Shown: positions 11,399 through 22,929 of the stretch, piece after piece
Position numbering within the stretch: position 1 is the stretch's first letter
How the letters are laid out: each line of letters begins with the position of its first letter
Assembly: GCF_000224145.3 (NCBI RefSeq)
Contig: NW_004190438.2
Location: forward strand, 145,528-209,527
Direction of reading: 5' to 3'
DNA from: Ciona intestinalis
Lineage: Eukaryota > Chordata > Ascidiacea > Phlebobranchia > Cionidae
DNA: 64,000 bases
Notes under the pieces: generated by a model
Database searches by the model: none
Told to the model about the DNA's origin: nothing
What the model saw: the letters and a program-made list of their open reading frames with translations, nothing else
Position numbers and translations under genes: made by a program

Positions 11399-12940
11399 AT
11401 GCCAAGCTGTGTAGCAATAGGCTGTTACAACAACAGCACAAAGTTTCGCTTTTCCAACACCGATCCATTGCAAAGAAATAAGTGGATCGTTGCTTGTAAG
11501 AGGAAGGCAAAAGATGGATCTGACTGTAGTCCAACAAGCAAACACACCTATATTTGCGAGGATCACTTTATTACAGGTATTGGCTGTTACGGTACAGGTG
11601 TATAATGTATATCATATTGAGATAAAAAGTGCTTAGCATATGCCTATTTGGCTCTTCCATTATAAACATTAATATTTTTCTGACTGTTGACTGTATGCTG
11701 CTTTTTAGGACAACCCTCATTGGAAGAGTGCCATCCAGATTTTGTGCCTTCTCTATTTAATTTCAGGCAAATGTCTGAATTTGAAAAGAAAACTAAGCGG
11801 GAAAGCTATCAAAAAATGAGCTCCAGAACCACTGATATAACGACGACTACAAAAGCTCAAACCAGCATTCCAGCAGTTCATCACCCTGATACTAACGATA
11901 ACGATGTAGATCTGGAAAATGATAAACAAGTTGAAGCAGTTCAATTGAATCGTCTGTTGCTTGATGAAGAAGTTGGTAGTCTCAGATCAGAAACAAGAAA
12001 TACAAAATCTCCGAAGCAAGCAGTTTTCATATGAAATGTTTCGGAATGATGCAGACAAATTTAAGTTTTATACCGGGATCACCTGTGATGTTTTTGACTA
12101 CATCTTTAATTTCATTTTATGTAATTTGGGGCTATGTAAATCTCCTGTCGCAATGAAGGATCAGTTGATGCTGACAATAATGAAGCTTAGATTAAACATA
12201 CCCTTTGATTGACTGACAGATATGTTTCATTCATCCAGTACTTGGGTGCATGAAATGTTTTGGAGGTGAATAAATCTGATGTACAAAAAATGGCTTTTTT
12301 GATACATTGGCCAAGTACAGATGCTTCTAGAAAGACCATCCCTCGTGTATTTCACCAATATTTTCCACGACTAACGGGAATAATGGATTGTTTTGAAATT
12401 TTTATTGACAGACCAAAAGGCTTAAAACCTCGTGCTCAAGTCTACTCCAACTACAAAAAACATTCTATAATTAAAGTGTTTATAGTGTGCAATCCATATG
12501 GTTCCATTACATTTTTGTCCAAGGTCTGGGGTGGCAGAGCATCCGACATTGAAATTGTTAGACGTTCAAATTTTATCAGTCCCAAATACCTTGTTCCTGG
12601 TGATCAGCTTCTGGCAGATCGTGGTTTCACGTTGGTTGAAGATTTTGCATTGAACTGTGGTGCTGAGTTGATAATCCCTCATTTTACCAAAGGGAAAGCG
12701 CAATTGACTGCAAGAGAAGTGGAGGTATCGCGACAAATTTCATCAGTTCGAATCCATATAGAAAGAGTGATCGGTTTGATAAAAAATCGTTTCAAGATAT
12801 TGAGTGGTCCCATACCAATGGTATCACTTAAGTCTCTTACTGATGAGTGCACCAATGCTGAGTTGGCAAGCATTGATAAGATTTTAAATGTCACTGCTGC
12901 TCTTACTAATCTTGGATCTGGTATTGTTTACAAGGAGTAA
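11399..12940 (+). pseudogene. THAP + HTH + DDE_Tnp_4 transposase, ISL2EU/IS4EU-like, with disruptions
   Basis: Exon 1 (11399-11576) encodes a THAP zinc finger starting 'MPSCVAIGCYNN', with the C2CH residues ending 'CEDHF'. A GT-AG intron (11577-11708) joins in phase to 'GQPSLEECHPDFVPSLF', the usual THAP tail. About 12050-12210 matches an HTH_Tnp_4-like domain ('FYTGITCDVFDYIF', 'DQLMLTIMKLRLN'). 12260-12940 is a DDE_Tnp_4 catalytic domain with the acidic triad visible in 'GIMDCFE', 'LLADRGF' and 'HIERVIG'. Breaks: a frame change at about 11990-12010, an in-frame TGA at 12209-12211, and another frame change near 12255. THAP-DDE_Tnp_4 proteins are known from ISL2EU-type eukaryotic DNA transposons. 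The catalytic residues survive, but this copy should be inactive. Confidence 0.8.
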
Positions 12941-13036
12941 TGTTATGATTGGTATTGCTATGTGGTCCTCTATATTAGGACTGGACCGCTCATTTGGAAG
13001 CTAGATGTGGTTTATTTACAACTGGTTTTAGTAGTT

Positions 13037-13170
13037 GTTTTTATCCTAGGATCCTAATATTGATCTCAAGGAAGGGCCGCTGTCCTGCAGCAGGACACAG
13101 TCACACATCGACGCAGTTTTATCCTATAATCCTAATATTGATCTTAAGGAAGGGCCCCTGCTTTATCAAA
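13037..13170. repeat. Local duplication downstream of transposase
   Basis: The words TTTATCCTA..ATCCTAATATTGATCT and AAGGAAGGGCC occur twice, about 85 bp apart, between the convergent transposase and nuclease genes. Confidence 0.6.
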
Positions 13171-13499
13171 AAAAAAACTTGAGAAACGATTTATTAGGTA
13201 GGATAGCAGGACAGATCGACACAGTCGAGGCAAAGGGCTAATAAAAATTAAATATGACATTTTACTGGTTAAAACTGTTTAGTTGCCACACACAAAAATT
13301 GAGAGATTGCAATATAGGTTTTAACATTTACATTTTTTAGTCTTGCCCAAACATTGTCAAAATGTGTCGTCAAACAGCATGCAAAATTGTAAAAGAGAAA
13401 GTTTTGAAAAAATGTGACGTAAGCTACTTTAGTTTTACCTCGACAATATACTTTTGTTTCGTTACAAACTTACAAATATTTATTTTTTTTTCTTATTTT

Positions 13500-14650
13500 T
13501 CAGACATGTTGGACAATACCACTTGCCTTTTAAAGGTCTTTTAACATTAGCACATTTAAAGTGAAACCACTCAAATTGACAATCACTACTGTCACAGCCG
13601 ATCCAGTTTAAGGAAGGGTATGCAGATTTGCAGCTGCAGTATAACTTTCCTGCACTTGTGCTCTGAATTGGTTTTGATATTGCAAGCTCATTCTTCCGTG
13701 TTAATAATTCCGGTATAATGCAGTTAAGAAAAAATGGCTGAACTTTCGATATTATTTCCGAACAAAATTGTTCATCCTTTGCTACTCTGAGTGGATATGG
13801 AGCCAGTTAGGTGTCCAGATCACCAGGTGACACAAAGACAAATTGAAGACATACAGTTGCTGCTGAATTTGTGAGTAATATCGATGTGTCTTCTTTAACT
13901 CAGTTGAGGGGGATAAACAAAATTCCTTGCGTTCAAGAGCTTCTGATAAGCTTGATGTGCTGCGAAGCGAGTAAGGACATTTTACCTCAATCAAATAACT
14001 CAATGAGTGACAATCACAGGAAAACACAGCATCAAGCGATGCGCCAATATATGATTTGTCACACTTGAGTCGCAAGCCTACTGAATCCATTTTAAAACTG
14101 GAGTGTTCTAATCTTATTATTTGGAACAGTACTACCAAAATGTTCACCTCCGCAAATCTTTTTAATCAAGGAGTAGGATGTTTTTTCTGGACTGGAACGA
14201 AGAACATCATGAAGAAAATTATGTCATAACTTAAAGCACCATTGGAAACAGAAAATAATTTTCTAAGTGACTCTGGTAATTTTGATCTTTCCTGTGCTTT
14301 AACCGTGGGGACAAATTTTTTACAGTAGTTGGTGTAGGTTGAAAGGACAACGGGTGGTTCTTTCAATGTCATTAGTTTTGCCAAAAATTCATTTTGCTGT
14401 TGATGATTCGAAAATGACGTATCGCTTAATTCGGAGTCAATTTTTTAAAAACTTTTTTACAGCACTTTCTGAATAAAAATGAATATTGTGAATGGGTTCA
14501 CAATCAATCTTTGGAACAAAATCATTGTTCCATTTACATGCCTCATCTGTGCATGCTTTTTTGTTTGCATAACCATGGCGTACAGCGGCTTGAATTTTAA
14601 AAAGAATTGCACCCACATAGGAACATGATTCGCCAGGTCTGAAAACAAAA
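13500..14650 (-). pseudogene. YqaJ-like nuclease with C-terminal PHD finger (transposon accessory gene)
   Basis: Minus-strand pieces in order: about 14640-14460 contains 'CSYVGAILFKIQAAVRHG' and 'CTDEACKWN', like the cysteine-rich segment that precedes YqaJ nuclease domains. 14384-14166 is a linker. 14147-13782 contains 'YIGASLDAVFSCDC', 'LIEVKCPYS' and 'YYSQIQQQLYVF', the core motifs of a YqaJ/lambda-exonuclease-type nuclease, with the Asp and Glu-x-Lys active residues. About 13640-13505 encodes a PHD-type finger ('WIGCDSSDCQFEWFHFKC' and 'WYCPTC'). Frame changes separate the pieces. Convergent orientation to the THAP-DDE transposase fits an ISL2EU-type element, some of which carry a YqaJ protein; membership of the same element is inferred. 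Confidence 0.7.
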
Positions 14651-14691
14651 AATATTTATACTTGTTGTATCTCAAATAGACTGCGTATTCA

Positions 14692-15190
14692 CTATCGTTC
14701 TCTTGCTCGTTTAACTTCATACAGATGGTCCTCTGAAGTACCACATGCGAACGCGGTTTGCTTTCTGCTTAAACATTCATCAGCATGAATCTCTATCTCG
14801 GACAAGGGGTACTGTCGATTGCATACCGGGCAACGCATTTTGGCTTCCGTGGTGTAAAAAAAAAACGATAAACTGTCTGTATCGTTTTCAGTTTTTTGGC
14901 AACTTTTATCACTATACTGCACGATTTTTCTCTGCATTTTGCAATCATATCACAAGCTTCACTTACAATTTCTCTTTTACTGTCGGGCAGTTGTTCACTG
15001 AGGTATAAGCATAATCGTTCATAAGGTTTTTCAAATTCCCAGGGGCGTTTACAATATTTTCTGGCCATCTCTGAACACCAATGATAAGCAAAGTTTCATC
15101 AAATTCAACATCGAATAGACTTCCTCTTTTTCACAGCAGCCTCGAGTATCTCTTCGCTTGTAGCACCTTTTCTTATGGTCAGAGGAAGAG
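14692..15190 (-). pseudogene. UBZ4-type zinc-finger protein fragment (HECT-ligase-like N-terminal region)
   Basis: The minus strand encodes, in shifting frames, 'GATSEEILEAAVKKRK', then 'RPWEFEKPYERLCLYLSEQ', then a UBZ4-like finger 'MRCPVCNRQYPLSEIEIHADECLSR' (Cys-x2-Cys-x12-His-x3-Cys, the ubiquitin-binding RAD18 type, 25 residues with ends given only for orientation of key positions: Cys pair, His, Cys). The first two motifs resemble the region ahead of the UBZ finger in transposon-associated HECT ligases of fish and invertebrates; this is recognition from memory, not a search. No HECT domain follows here, so it would be a truncated copy. Confidence 0.45.
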
Positions 15191-15444
15191 CAACGTTCCT
15201 CTCAATGGAATTCACTCTTTACAATAATCGTTGCGCCGAATTAGGGCAATTTGAATGGTAACTTCTTTAGACTTTTTTAGTTTAGACTTAGGTCGGTAGG
15301 ACTTGGCACGCCTTTCTTCCGATTTCTTTTCTGCATAATGATTAAAACTAGGAACTCCAGTTATTAATGAAGTGCTTGTTTTTGATGGTGATGGACTGCA
15401 ACCAAATGGTCATAATTGAATAACTTTACCGTGCTGCATTACAG

Positions 15445-15735
15445 ATATCTCCTTTTAAATGTGTTTCGCGTTTTTAATGTGTTTCGCTTTTAATGTGTTT
15501 CACTTTTTAAATGTGTTTCGTTTTTTTATTGTGTTTCTGCTTTTTAAATGTGCTTCACTTTTTTAATGTTTCGTTTTTTAAATGTGTTTCGATTTTTTAA
15601 TGTTTCGCTTTTTTTAATGCGTTTCGTTGTTTTATTGTGTTTCACTTTTTAAATGTGTTTCGCTTTTTTAATGTGTTTCACTTTTTAAATGTTTTTCACT
15701 TTTTTAGTGTGATTCGTTTTTTTAAATGTGTTTCA
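15445..15735. repeat. Short-unit satellite, AATGTGTTTCRYTTTTT
   Basis: About 15 imperfect units of roughly 18-22 bp alternate between TTTCGC/TTTCAC/TTTCGT variants and T-runs of variable length. Non-coding. Confidence 0.9.
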
Positions 15736-16590
15736 GACGTGGCCGCTATGGGCCACCGTAAGTTTAACTATGCAGGAAAATGTTTGCAAGAGAATCAATA
15801 ATGTATCTAACAATTTACACTTGTTTTTTACTTTTAGCTGACTTATAATTAGACATTGACCCCAAAAACTATAAATTAATATAGAGTACTATACAGACTT
15901 TACCTGGAGACCTATTGCAACACTTTTTAGATGATTTGAAAAAGAATTTTGTTAATTCGTTCCGTTATGCAACATTGGACTTCCATCGAATACAAATATG
16001 CACATTAAAAATTAAAGTGCTTGTTGGTGTAAACTGAAACACGCGTCTATTTTATTCTATTGTGAACTTTTAACACCATGTTTTTGTTCTGTGCCATGTG
16101 TATTTCGTTGGTTGCGTGCAATAGCTGCTGTTTATGTCCATTTTAGCTATTTTGAGATAATCGCGTTTAAAGTTTAAGAATTGTATAATAAATTCAGAAA
16201 TCAGTATGGTAACATTATGGGCACATCTATCCCGAGTAACAATATAATTAGCTTATTTAATTGATTAACAACTGAATTACGCCGTGTCAGTGGACATAGA
16301 CAATAACGGTCTTGTGATTCATAACTGCGTGGTGCACGTTATTGCGTTTGAACAATGTTATTTTTTATCTACGCTTTTACTGTTAAACGAGTTTTGTTTC
16401 TATACACCATCTGCGTAACGCAGTATTTAAGTGGTATAAATGCTACACTCGTGTAAAATCCCAATATTAACTTTGGCGCGAATTCCATGCGTTTAGCCCA
16501 GATGGTGTATATTTTGCTTCTCCAGCATAAAGCAAATACTACTAACATAAACTAAAAAAGGGTAGACTTAATTCAGACCACCTTTTACCA
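15736..16590. other. No gene recognised; short inverted repeat pair
   Basis: AT-rich. The word TATACACCATCTG near 16402 and its inverse CAGATGGTGTATA at 16500-16512 enclose about 90 bp and could be the ends of a very small palindromic element. Nothing else was recognised. Confidence 0.35.
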
Positions 16591-16596
16591 AATCAA

Positions 16597-17245
16597 CTAC
16601 ATGCTGTTTCTACAACAAAAAACATTCTTGTGTACAAAAATCCGATTTACATACACACATTGTATGCAATTTGTTTTAATAAAACTTGCAGCAACCAATA
16701 ACAACCATAAACAATAAAACAAACCAAGTAAAATAAAAATCTGTAACATAATACCAACAACTACAACGACGATAAGAATGGGTAAAGTAGTTTTCAACAA
16801 TTTACACAATTGTACAGTTAAAGGAGCATACCTTTTTTTTCTTCTTGCACTTTTAAAAATATTTTGCCAATCTTGCATCAAGAAAACATCCACAGACTTT
16901 TTTGCACTTTCAATTGAACAATGCATGGAATCGCACTCCCTGCAGCTGTGACCTGAAAATCGAGAAAATTATTAGTAATTTTAGAATCGTTGGTGTTTTG
17001 CACACAGTATAGAAGCATGAAGGCAACGTTTTGATTGCGGTTCTGGCCACCGCATGTGTCAGTGTACAATGAAACTTCATTTATTTCTGGTGGCTGATTA
17101 CAAATCCATTGTACACACACGTTGCAATTTCATTTGAGCCTCTACCACCATCGGTTGTCATACAGATCCTTTTTCGTCGAACAGTTATTCTTGGCGTTGT
17201 TGTTGCTGATAAAGCGATTTTTTCCGCACTTATATTAATTCTCAA
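16597..17245 (-). pseudogene. Transposon ORF fragment with 'YTDTCGGQNRN' motif
   Basis: The minus strand encodes 'GSNEIATCVYN', 'INEVSLYTDTCGGQNRNQNVAF' (key residues D, C, GGQNRN) and then, after a frame change near 16940, 'DSMHCSIESAKKSVDVF..QDWQNIFKSARRKKRY'. This order matches an RNase-H-like nuclease/transposase family frequent in arthropod, cnidarian and tunicate repeats. The N-terminal end reads 'LSATTTPRITVRRKRI', the same peptide as the plus-strand frame at 314-395 and 1401-1482, so the element family also left a fragment at the start of the window. Frameshifted and inactive. Confidence 0.6.
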
Positions 17246-17284
17246 TAATTTGGTGTGATTGATAGTTTGAATTGTTGAGTAAGG

Positions 17285-17325
17285 TAGGTGGTCATACAGA
17301 TCCTTTTTCGTCGAACAGTTATAAA
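17285..17325. repeat. Second copy of a short transposon word
   Basis: GTCATACAGATCCTTTTTCG and following bases repeat the sequence at 17157-17190, about 130 bp away. Confidence 0.6.
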
Positions 17326-17825
17326 CACCGCGTCTCTCGTTTCTTCGCTCTTTTAGTTTACCGCTCGTAATAAATCACTATGCAGCCGCCACAATATGAA
17401 TAATTTAACTTCTTTCATTACCTATTACTGCGTGATTAAGCTATCCAACAGATTCACAAAAACAAACGTCTTTAAGCGACGACAAGGTAACTAGTGTAAG
17501 TTTTACATGTCAACACATGGTACAGGAGGAGTTGTACAAAGCGCACACATTTTTTTATAACTATATATATATTTTTTTTATATAGTTTTGAAGAAGCATT
17601 TATTATACCAAATCAAAAATAAAATTTGAATTTTCTTCAGTATTTTAAAAACTAAACACGATCACAGTTAAGTGAATTTTTTTCTTATAGGAAATCCCAT
17701 GCATTGTCGAAACAGCTGTTTTTTTACTCTAGCGGATTTTTTTCACGCGGTTTTTTTAAAAGCTGTATCGTTTTGGCAAACTTTGATGGTACGTTTAGGT
17801 TACATCTGAGCATATCTATCCATAT

Positions 17826-18267
17826 ACAAATTTTCATTCATATGCTGCTCTTTACGAACTTGCAAAGTGCATTTTTGAAAGAAGGTATAACGCTCAAGAA
17901 CTTGCTAAGTGCATTATTAAAAGAAGATATAACGCTCCATGATGCGCTGGTACAAAAATATTATTTACCTACTACAAAAGTTTTACTAATTAACCTAGTT
18001 AAGATGCATTTGGCTTACCTAAAATACCTTAGGTTTCAAAATATTGGGTTGGGCAGCTGGTTTCTTTGCAAGAGGGGAAGGAACTGAAACTTGCTCCTAA
18101 ATTAAGCACGATGCACGTCAAACCAACCCGCTATCAAACCATGAATAAAAGAAGGTATAACGCTCAAAAACTTGCGAAGTGCATTTTTAAGAGAAAGTAT
18201 AACGCTCCATGATGCGCTGGTACAAAAATATGATGCACGTCAAACCAACCCGCTATCAAACCATGAA
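17826..18267. repeat. Internally duplicated unassigned stretch
   Basis: Segments such as GAAGGTATAACGCTCAAGAA, GATGCGCTGGTACAAAAATA and the 36-base stretch at 18111-18146 / 18231-18266 occur two or three times. Open frames here (17704-18087, 18172-18489) follow the duplications and match no family I recognise. Confidence 0.6.
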
Positions 18268-18562
18268 TGTCAAACTTGCTGCACAAGTGAAAAAAAAGCC
18301 AGAACAATTTTCAAAAAGTTAACTGACTATAAACATATTTCTTCTAGTCACAGTACAGCTTCTGCAATACGCACAGTGTGTGGAGGATTATTTCTAAAAG
18401 AAGCACTTAGTACAACAGCTTTCTTTTGCGAATATTTTAACACAACAGCTTTCTTTTGCGAATATTTTAACAACTGGTTTGTGACATAATGAACAGCCGA
18501 TTTTCGCAGAGTGCTTTATTTAGGGGATCAACTAAAAAGTGGATTTCCTTACGAGGTTTAGA

Positions 18563-19046
18563 CACAGAAATAAAAAAGAATAGAACGCGCATACCAATGT
18601 CGGCAAAGGAGAGAGGTGATACACTCTCTCTCTTTCGCGGGTCGTTCCCGTTTACTATTGTAGTCAATGGAATCGACGGCGTTTTATGTATTTTTTTCTC
18701 GTTTTTTGACTTAATTTAAAGTTTTAGGGTGAAACAACTATTTTCTAATATTTATATATTTCAAACAAACCGTTTGTTTCAACATTTTTAATTAAATTTA
18801 TTAAATAATTAAATTTCCCCAAAAAGTGGTAAACTGTAAGCGTTAACCTACCAAATAACTAATAAACTTGATTAGTTGGTGTAGGTTTTGAAATAAACCG
18901 CTAAAACCTCCCAAAAATACTTATGCACCTATGTTTTACAATGGAGACCAAGCGAAATGGGGACGGAGTTGGCGGTCACGTGAATAGAAAAAAGAATATA
19001 TCACGGTTTTGAAAAGTTGCGCGTTCTACTGTTTTTTATTTCTGTG
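18563..19046. mobile_element. hAT-like MITE, 484 bp, 8-bp TSD GGTTTAGA
   Basis: The ends are inverted repeats: CACAGAAATAAAAAA at the left and TTTTTTATTTCTGTG at the right, with 26 of 28 terminal positions matching. A perfect 8-bp target duplication GGTTTAGA flanks it (18555-18562 and 19047-19054). No coding capacity. A second, truncated copy lies at 54919-55366. The 8-bp TSD points to the hAT superfamily. Confidence 0.9.
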
Positions 19047-19300
19047 GGTTTAGACGAATATCGTCTTTCGGTACGTCACACACGGCATCGTTCGCCCGTG
19101 AATGCCACGTGGTGTGATGCAACCACGAATTCATCAGTCGTGCGTTTAATGCTTGTAGCGTACTGTTATTTCGTTTATTGTGTCTTTCCTTAACTAATTC
19201 ATTCCGCAGAGTTGCTCCAATCATTCATTAAGTTTATTGTAAATAAATCGAGCTTTGAAATAGGTTGTACCTTATCGTCTATGATTGGAGCCTACTTATT

Positions 19301-20240
19301 ATGCCGTCAGTAAAATGCCCATACCCAGTCTGTGGGTACAAAACTGAAGACGTGACAGATGACCTGCTTGTCGTTCTCCTAAAAATCCACGCGGAAAGCC
19401 ACTCTAGTGGCCAGGCACAGACAATGAACGCCGCAAAGACGGTAAAAGTAAAGAGACCAAGTATTAAATCTGCCGGCACCACAGAGGAATGGAATTATTT
19501 CACCACCAGATGGGAGGAATATGTCACAGCAACGGGCGTCAAGGGTTCAGACAAAGTAATCCAGCTTTTGGAATGTTGCGACGAGGAACATCGCAACGAC
19601 CTAACACGGAACGCTGGAGGATCTGAAAAGGACGTTCTTGTGGCCATACACCAACTTGCAGTAAGAAAAGAAAATATCATGGTCACAAGGGTAAAATTGC
19701 ATCATATGAAAAAGGATAGAGACGAACCCATCCGCAGCTACAGAGTGCCCGACTACGTGGCCAGGCAAGCGTCTGTAACTTCACAGTACGGTGCCAAAAT
19801 TGCGAACATTATGTGAACTACACCGATGACAACATACTTAGTGACGTTCTATCCAGGGGTATATGCGACAATGATATACAAGCAGCCCTGTTAGGCGATC
19901 AGAACCAAGACAAATCGATCAACAAATTCCTTCAATTCATTGAGGACAATGAATCGCTTCAATTCATTGAGGACAATGAATCGGGCAAACGATCTGCATT
20001 CCAGCTGTTTGACACAGACACTGCGCCAATCAAACCAAAAACACTTACATACGTAACGACGCACATCACACCCCCAACGACGATCGATTGTGCAGTTATT
20101 GTGGCGACAAAGGACATGGCAAATGGCCAACGAACCTAACTAGACAACAATAATCTCCAGCCTTTTCGACATTCTGCAATTACTGCGACAAAAAGGGGCA
20201 TCACGAAACCGTTTGTCAAAGGGCAGAGTCCGGAACAAAC
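19301..20240 (+). pseudogene. LTR-retrotransposon gag remnant with zinc knuckle
   Basis: From ATG 19301 the frame reads 'MPSVKCPYPVCGYKT' and continues as a gag-like protein ('EEWNYFTTRWEEYV', 'HRNDLTRNAGG') to a break near 19745-19816. It resumes in another frame ('NYTDDNILSDVLSRGI', 'DIQAALLGDQNQDKSI'). A 27-bp segment (near 19930-19981) is duplicated in tandem. A degenerate and then a complete CCHC knuckle ('CNYCDKKGHHETVC', near 20172-20213) follow in further frames. This is the gag type of gypsy-like elements in marine invertebrates. No protease, reverse transcriptase or integrase was found downstream, so the copy is truncated and disrupted. Confidence 0.7.
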
Positions 20241-20639
20241 GAAACTCTGAAACGGCCATCGAAGCAGTGGACATTATAAGCTCCACCACTAATTGGCTGT
20301 CGTCCAGGGCGAAGAAAAACATATCACTAACTCACCACATATACAACAACCTAAACAAAACGTGGGAGAAACGCCATTCTGACCCTCACCCAACCATCAC
20401 GGTCACCGTTGCAGTCGCAATCAACGACTACAACTCACTGGGTCTAACGACTCCGGCTCCGACCACAGTCCGACCCCGGCTTGTGGACATCTCTAGTGGC
20501 AAACAACATGGGCGTCCATTGTCGATTTTACGTGAACAATGGCTGTCCTTACTTTCTGGTTTCTATGTTCTTTGGTTTAAACAGCCTTTATTTTAAAACA
20601 ATGGTAACTAAATTTAACAGAATTTCATTTCTATTATAT

Positions 20640-21560
20640 GATTACTTACAGCTGTTTCAGTTAAAATTTAGTCTGTGATTAAAGGATAAAAGCATTTAAA
20701 GATTTTTTTTTTCTTAAATTCTTTTTTCTCTTTTTTTCTCAACGAACGCTACAAATGCATAATTGTTTTTTCCTTCTTTTGCGCTTTAATATACAAAGCG
20801 TGATTTCCAGCCTTGGTCTTTTCTACATTATTCACAGCTGTTTCAGTTAAAATTTAGTCTGTGATTAAAGGATAAAAGCATTTAAAGAAACCATTGGCAA
20901 GTTTCTCTACCCCGTTCTACTAGTTCGTGAAGATGAGATATGTCATAGACCTTTTCTCAACGAACGCTACAAATGCATAATTATTTTTTTCCTTCTTTTG
21001 CGCTTTAATATACAAAGCGTGATTTCCAGCCTTGGTCTTTTCTACATTATTCAGCTCTTAAATAGTCACGCAGTCAAAACAGAAGGACGGCAAACTATTC
21101 TGCTTTAATATACAAAGCGTGATTTCCAGCCTTGGTCTTTTCTACATTATTCAGCTCTTAAACAGTCACGCAGTCAAAACAGAAGGACGGCAAACTATTC
21201 TGATAATCTACTCCGTGCAAAAACACAATGTTAACTGTGTAACAATTCCTTAACATCAACATTTTCGCTTGGTCAATCCAACTCGATCGCTAAATCCGAC
21301 CCGTAAACCACTAGTCTGAGCGGATTGAGGATCGGTCGGCTTCGATCCGACTGACCTTTTTCTCTTCGCCGAAAACGAGAGTAGCGGATCGACGAGTCAA
21401 AGCGTGATTTCCAGCCTTGGTCTTTTCTACATTATTCAGCTCTTAAACAGTCACGCAGTCAAAACAGAAGGACGGCAAACTATTCTGATAATCTACTCCG
21501 TGCAAAAACACTATGTTAACTGTATAACAATTCCTTAACATCAACATTTTCGCTTGTTCA
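20640..21560. repeat. Mosaic of overlapping tandem duplications
   Basis: The block ACAGCTGTTTCAGTTAAAAT occurs at about 20648 and 20835. The block from AACGAACGCTACAAATGCAT occurs at about 20741 and 20983. A block with GTGATTTCCAGCCTTGGTCT followed by AGTCACGCAGTCAAAACAGA recurs at about 21020, 21118 and 21402. The third copy follows a GC-richer insert (21285-21395) that contains hairpin-forming words. No gene recognised. Confidence 0.7.
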
Positions 21561-21579
21561 ATCCAACTCCTTCATTGAA

Positions 21580-22005
21580 CTTGTTTTCGTTAGCTCTTAC
21601 ATCCTTCAGTGGACCTTCATTGAACTTGCTTTGACGTGATATGCTTCTCTTGTTTTGTTTGCACTTGTAATGCTACCAACCAAATTACCCACGTTATAAC
21701 AGCAGTGTAAGCCAAATCTGAAGAAACCTTTGTAATAATAATTTTTAAGAATTGTTGAGCTTTACCACCAGCAACCGCAAAATGCAATGGAGACCTTCGT
21801 TAAACTTGTTTTCGTTAGCTCTTACATCTTTCAGTGGAGACCTCCATTGAACTTGTTTTTCACGTGGTATGCTTCTAATGCTACCAACCAAATTTTTACC
21901 CACTTTATAACAGCAGTGTAAAAACCAAATCTGAAGAAACCTTTGTATAATAATTGTTAAAAATGTAGAGCCGTAATGTTGGCCAGAATGACTTATAATA
22001 GATAC
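21580..22005 (-). pseudogene. Ankyrin-repeat fragment, tandemly duplicated and decayed
   Basis: The minus strand near 21790-21760 reads 'SPLHFAVAGGKAQQ', an ankyrin-repeat signature. Related pieces ('NENKFNEG') recur with the words TTGAACTTGTTTTCGTTAGC and GTAATGCTACCAACCAAATT at about 240-bp spacing. Stops and frame changes show it is not an intact gene. Confidence 0.45.
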
Positions 22006-22419
22006 CATACTTGAATCAGGTATAATACATTGTTATTAATGTTGTTCTACCTGTTGCATATGCAAAGTCCTGACCAAACTTAACAATCATACACAATGGC
22101 GACACCTCTTGGGTGCTTGGTGAAACAGCCAAAAACTAAACCAACAATTAACAATGTTCTCAAATATTGTTTTACTGAGCCCATCTATCTCCTTGAACCT
22201 GACCCTCTCTCTTTATATTATGTTTTTTAATCATTTGCAATTTTCCTGTTCCACTTTTTCATCTTACAATGTTTTGAATGCATCTGAAAATCAAAACATG
22301 CAATGTGCTTTGATGTATATGAAAATAAAAACATGCCTAATATAACTATAGGACTTTTAAAATATATAATATGGTGTAAAGACGAAGCTGTTGCAACTCG
22401 ACCCTAGGCACCAAACATG

Positions 22420-22722
22420 GGGGTATGCGTATACTACCTAAAAAAAAACGAATATAAATGAACACACAATTTAACATTTTATTCAGTTTCATCTGTAGTC
22501 TTTAACTGTTTCTAAATGCTAGGTTAGAAGTCGTTATCCATAACAGTAGTCTTTGACTATTACAAATATAGGTATGCGTATATTACCTGAAAGAAAAAGA
22601 ATATAAATGAACACACAATTTACCATCTTTATTCAGTTTCACTTTTTTTAGTCTTTAAGTTTTTAAATACTAGGTTGGAAGTATTTATCCAGTTACAGTA
22701 GTGTTTGACTATTACTGATTAG
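22420..22722. repeat. Two-copy tandem repeat of about 150 bp
   Basis: The stretch GGTATGCGTATACTACCT followed by GAATATAAATGAACACACAA is repeated after about 150 bp with scattered changes (first copy from about 22422, second from about 22571). Confidence 0.8.
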
Positions 22723-22929
22723 AAGTCTTTAACTATTGGCTCTGTACCTCCCTGGTGGAGTAAGGATTATTACATTTTTACACTACCTACTGGAATACAA
22801 TCACTAGAACGTATGAGGGCTCAACCTGGTCAAAATACAACACGAAAAAAAGAATTTTATGCGATAAGTTGTATTATTTTTGTATCACAAGTTGTATTAT
22901 TTTTTAGATCTTAATCTCACAAAAAAATA

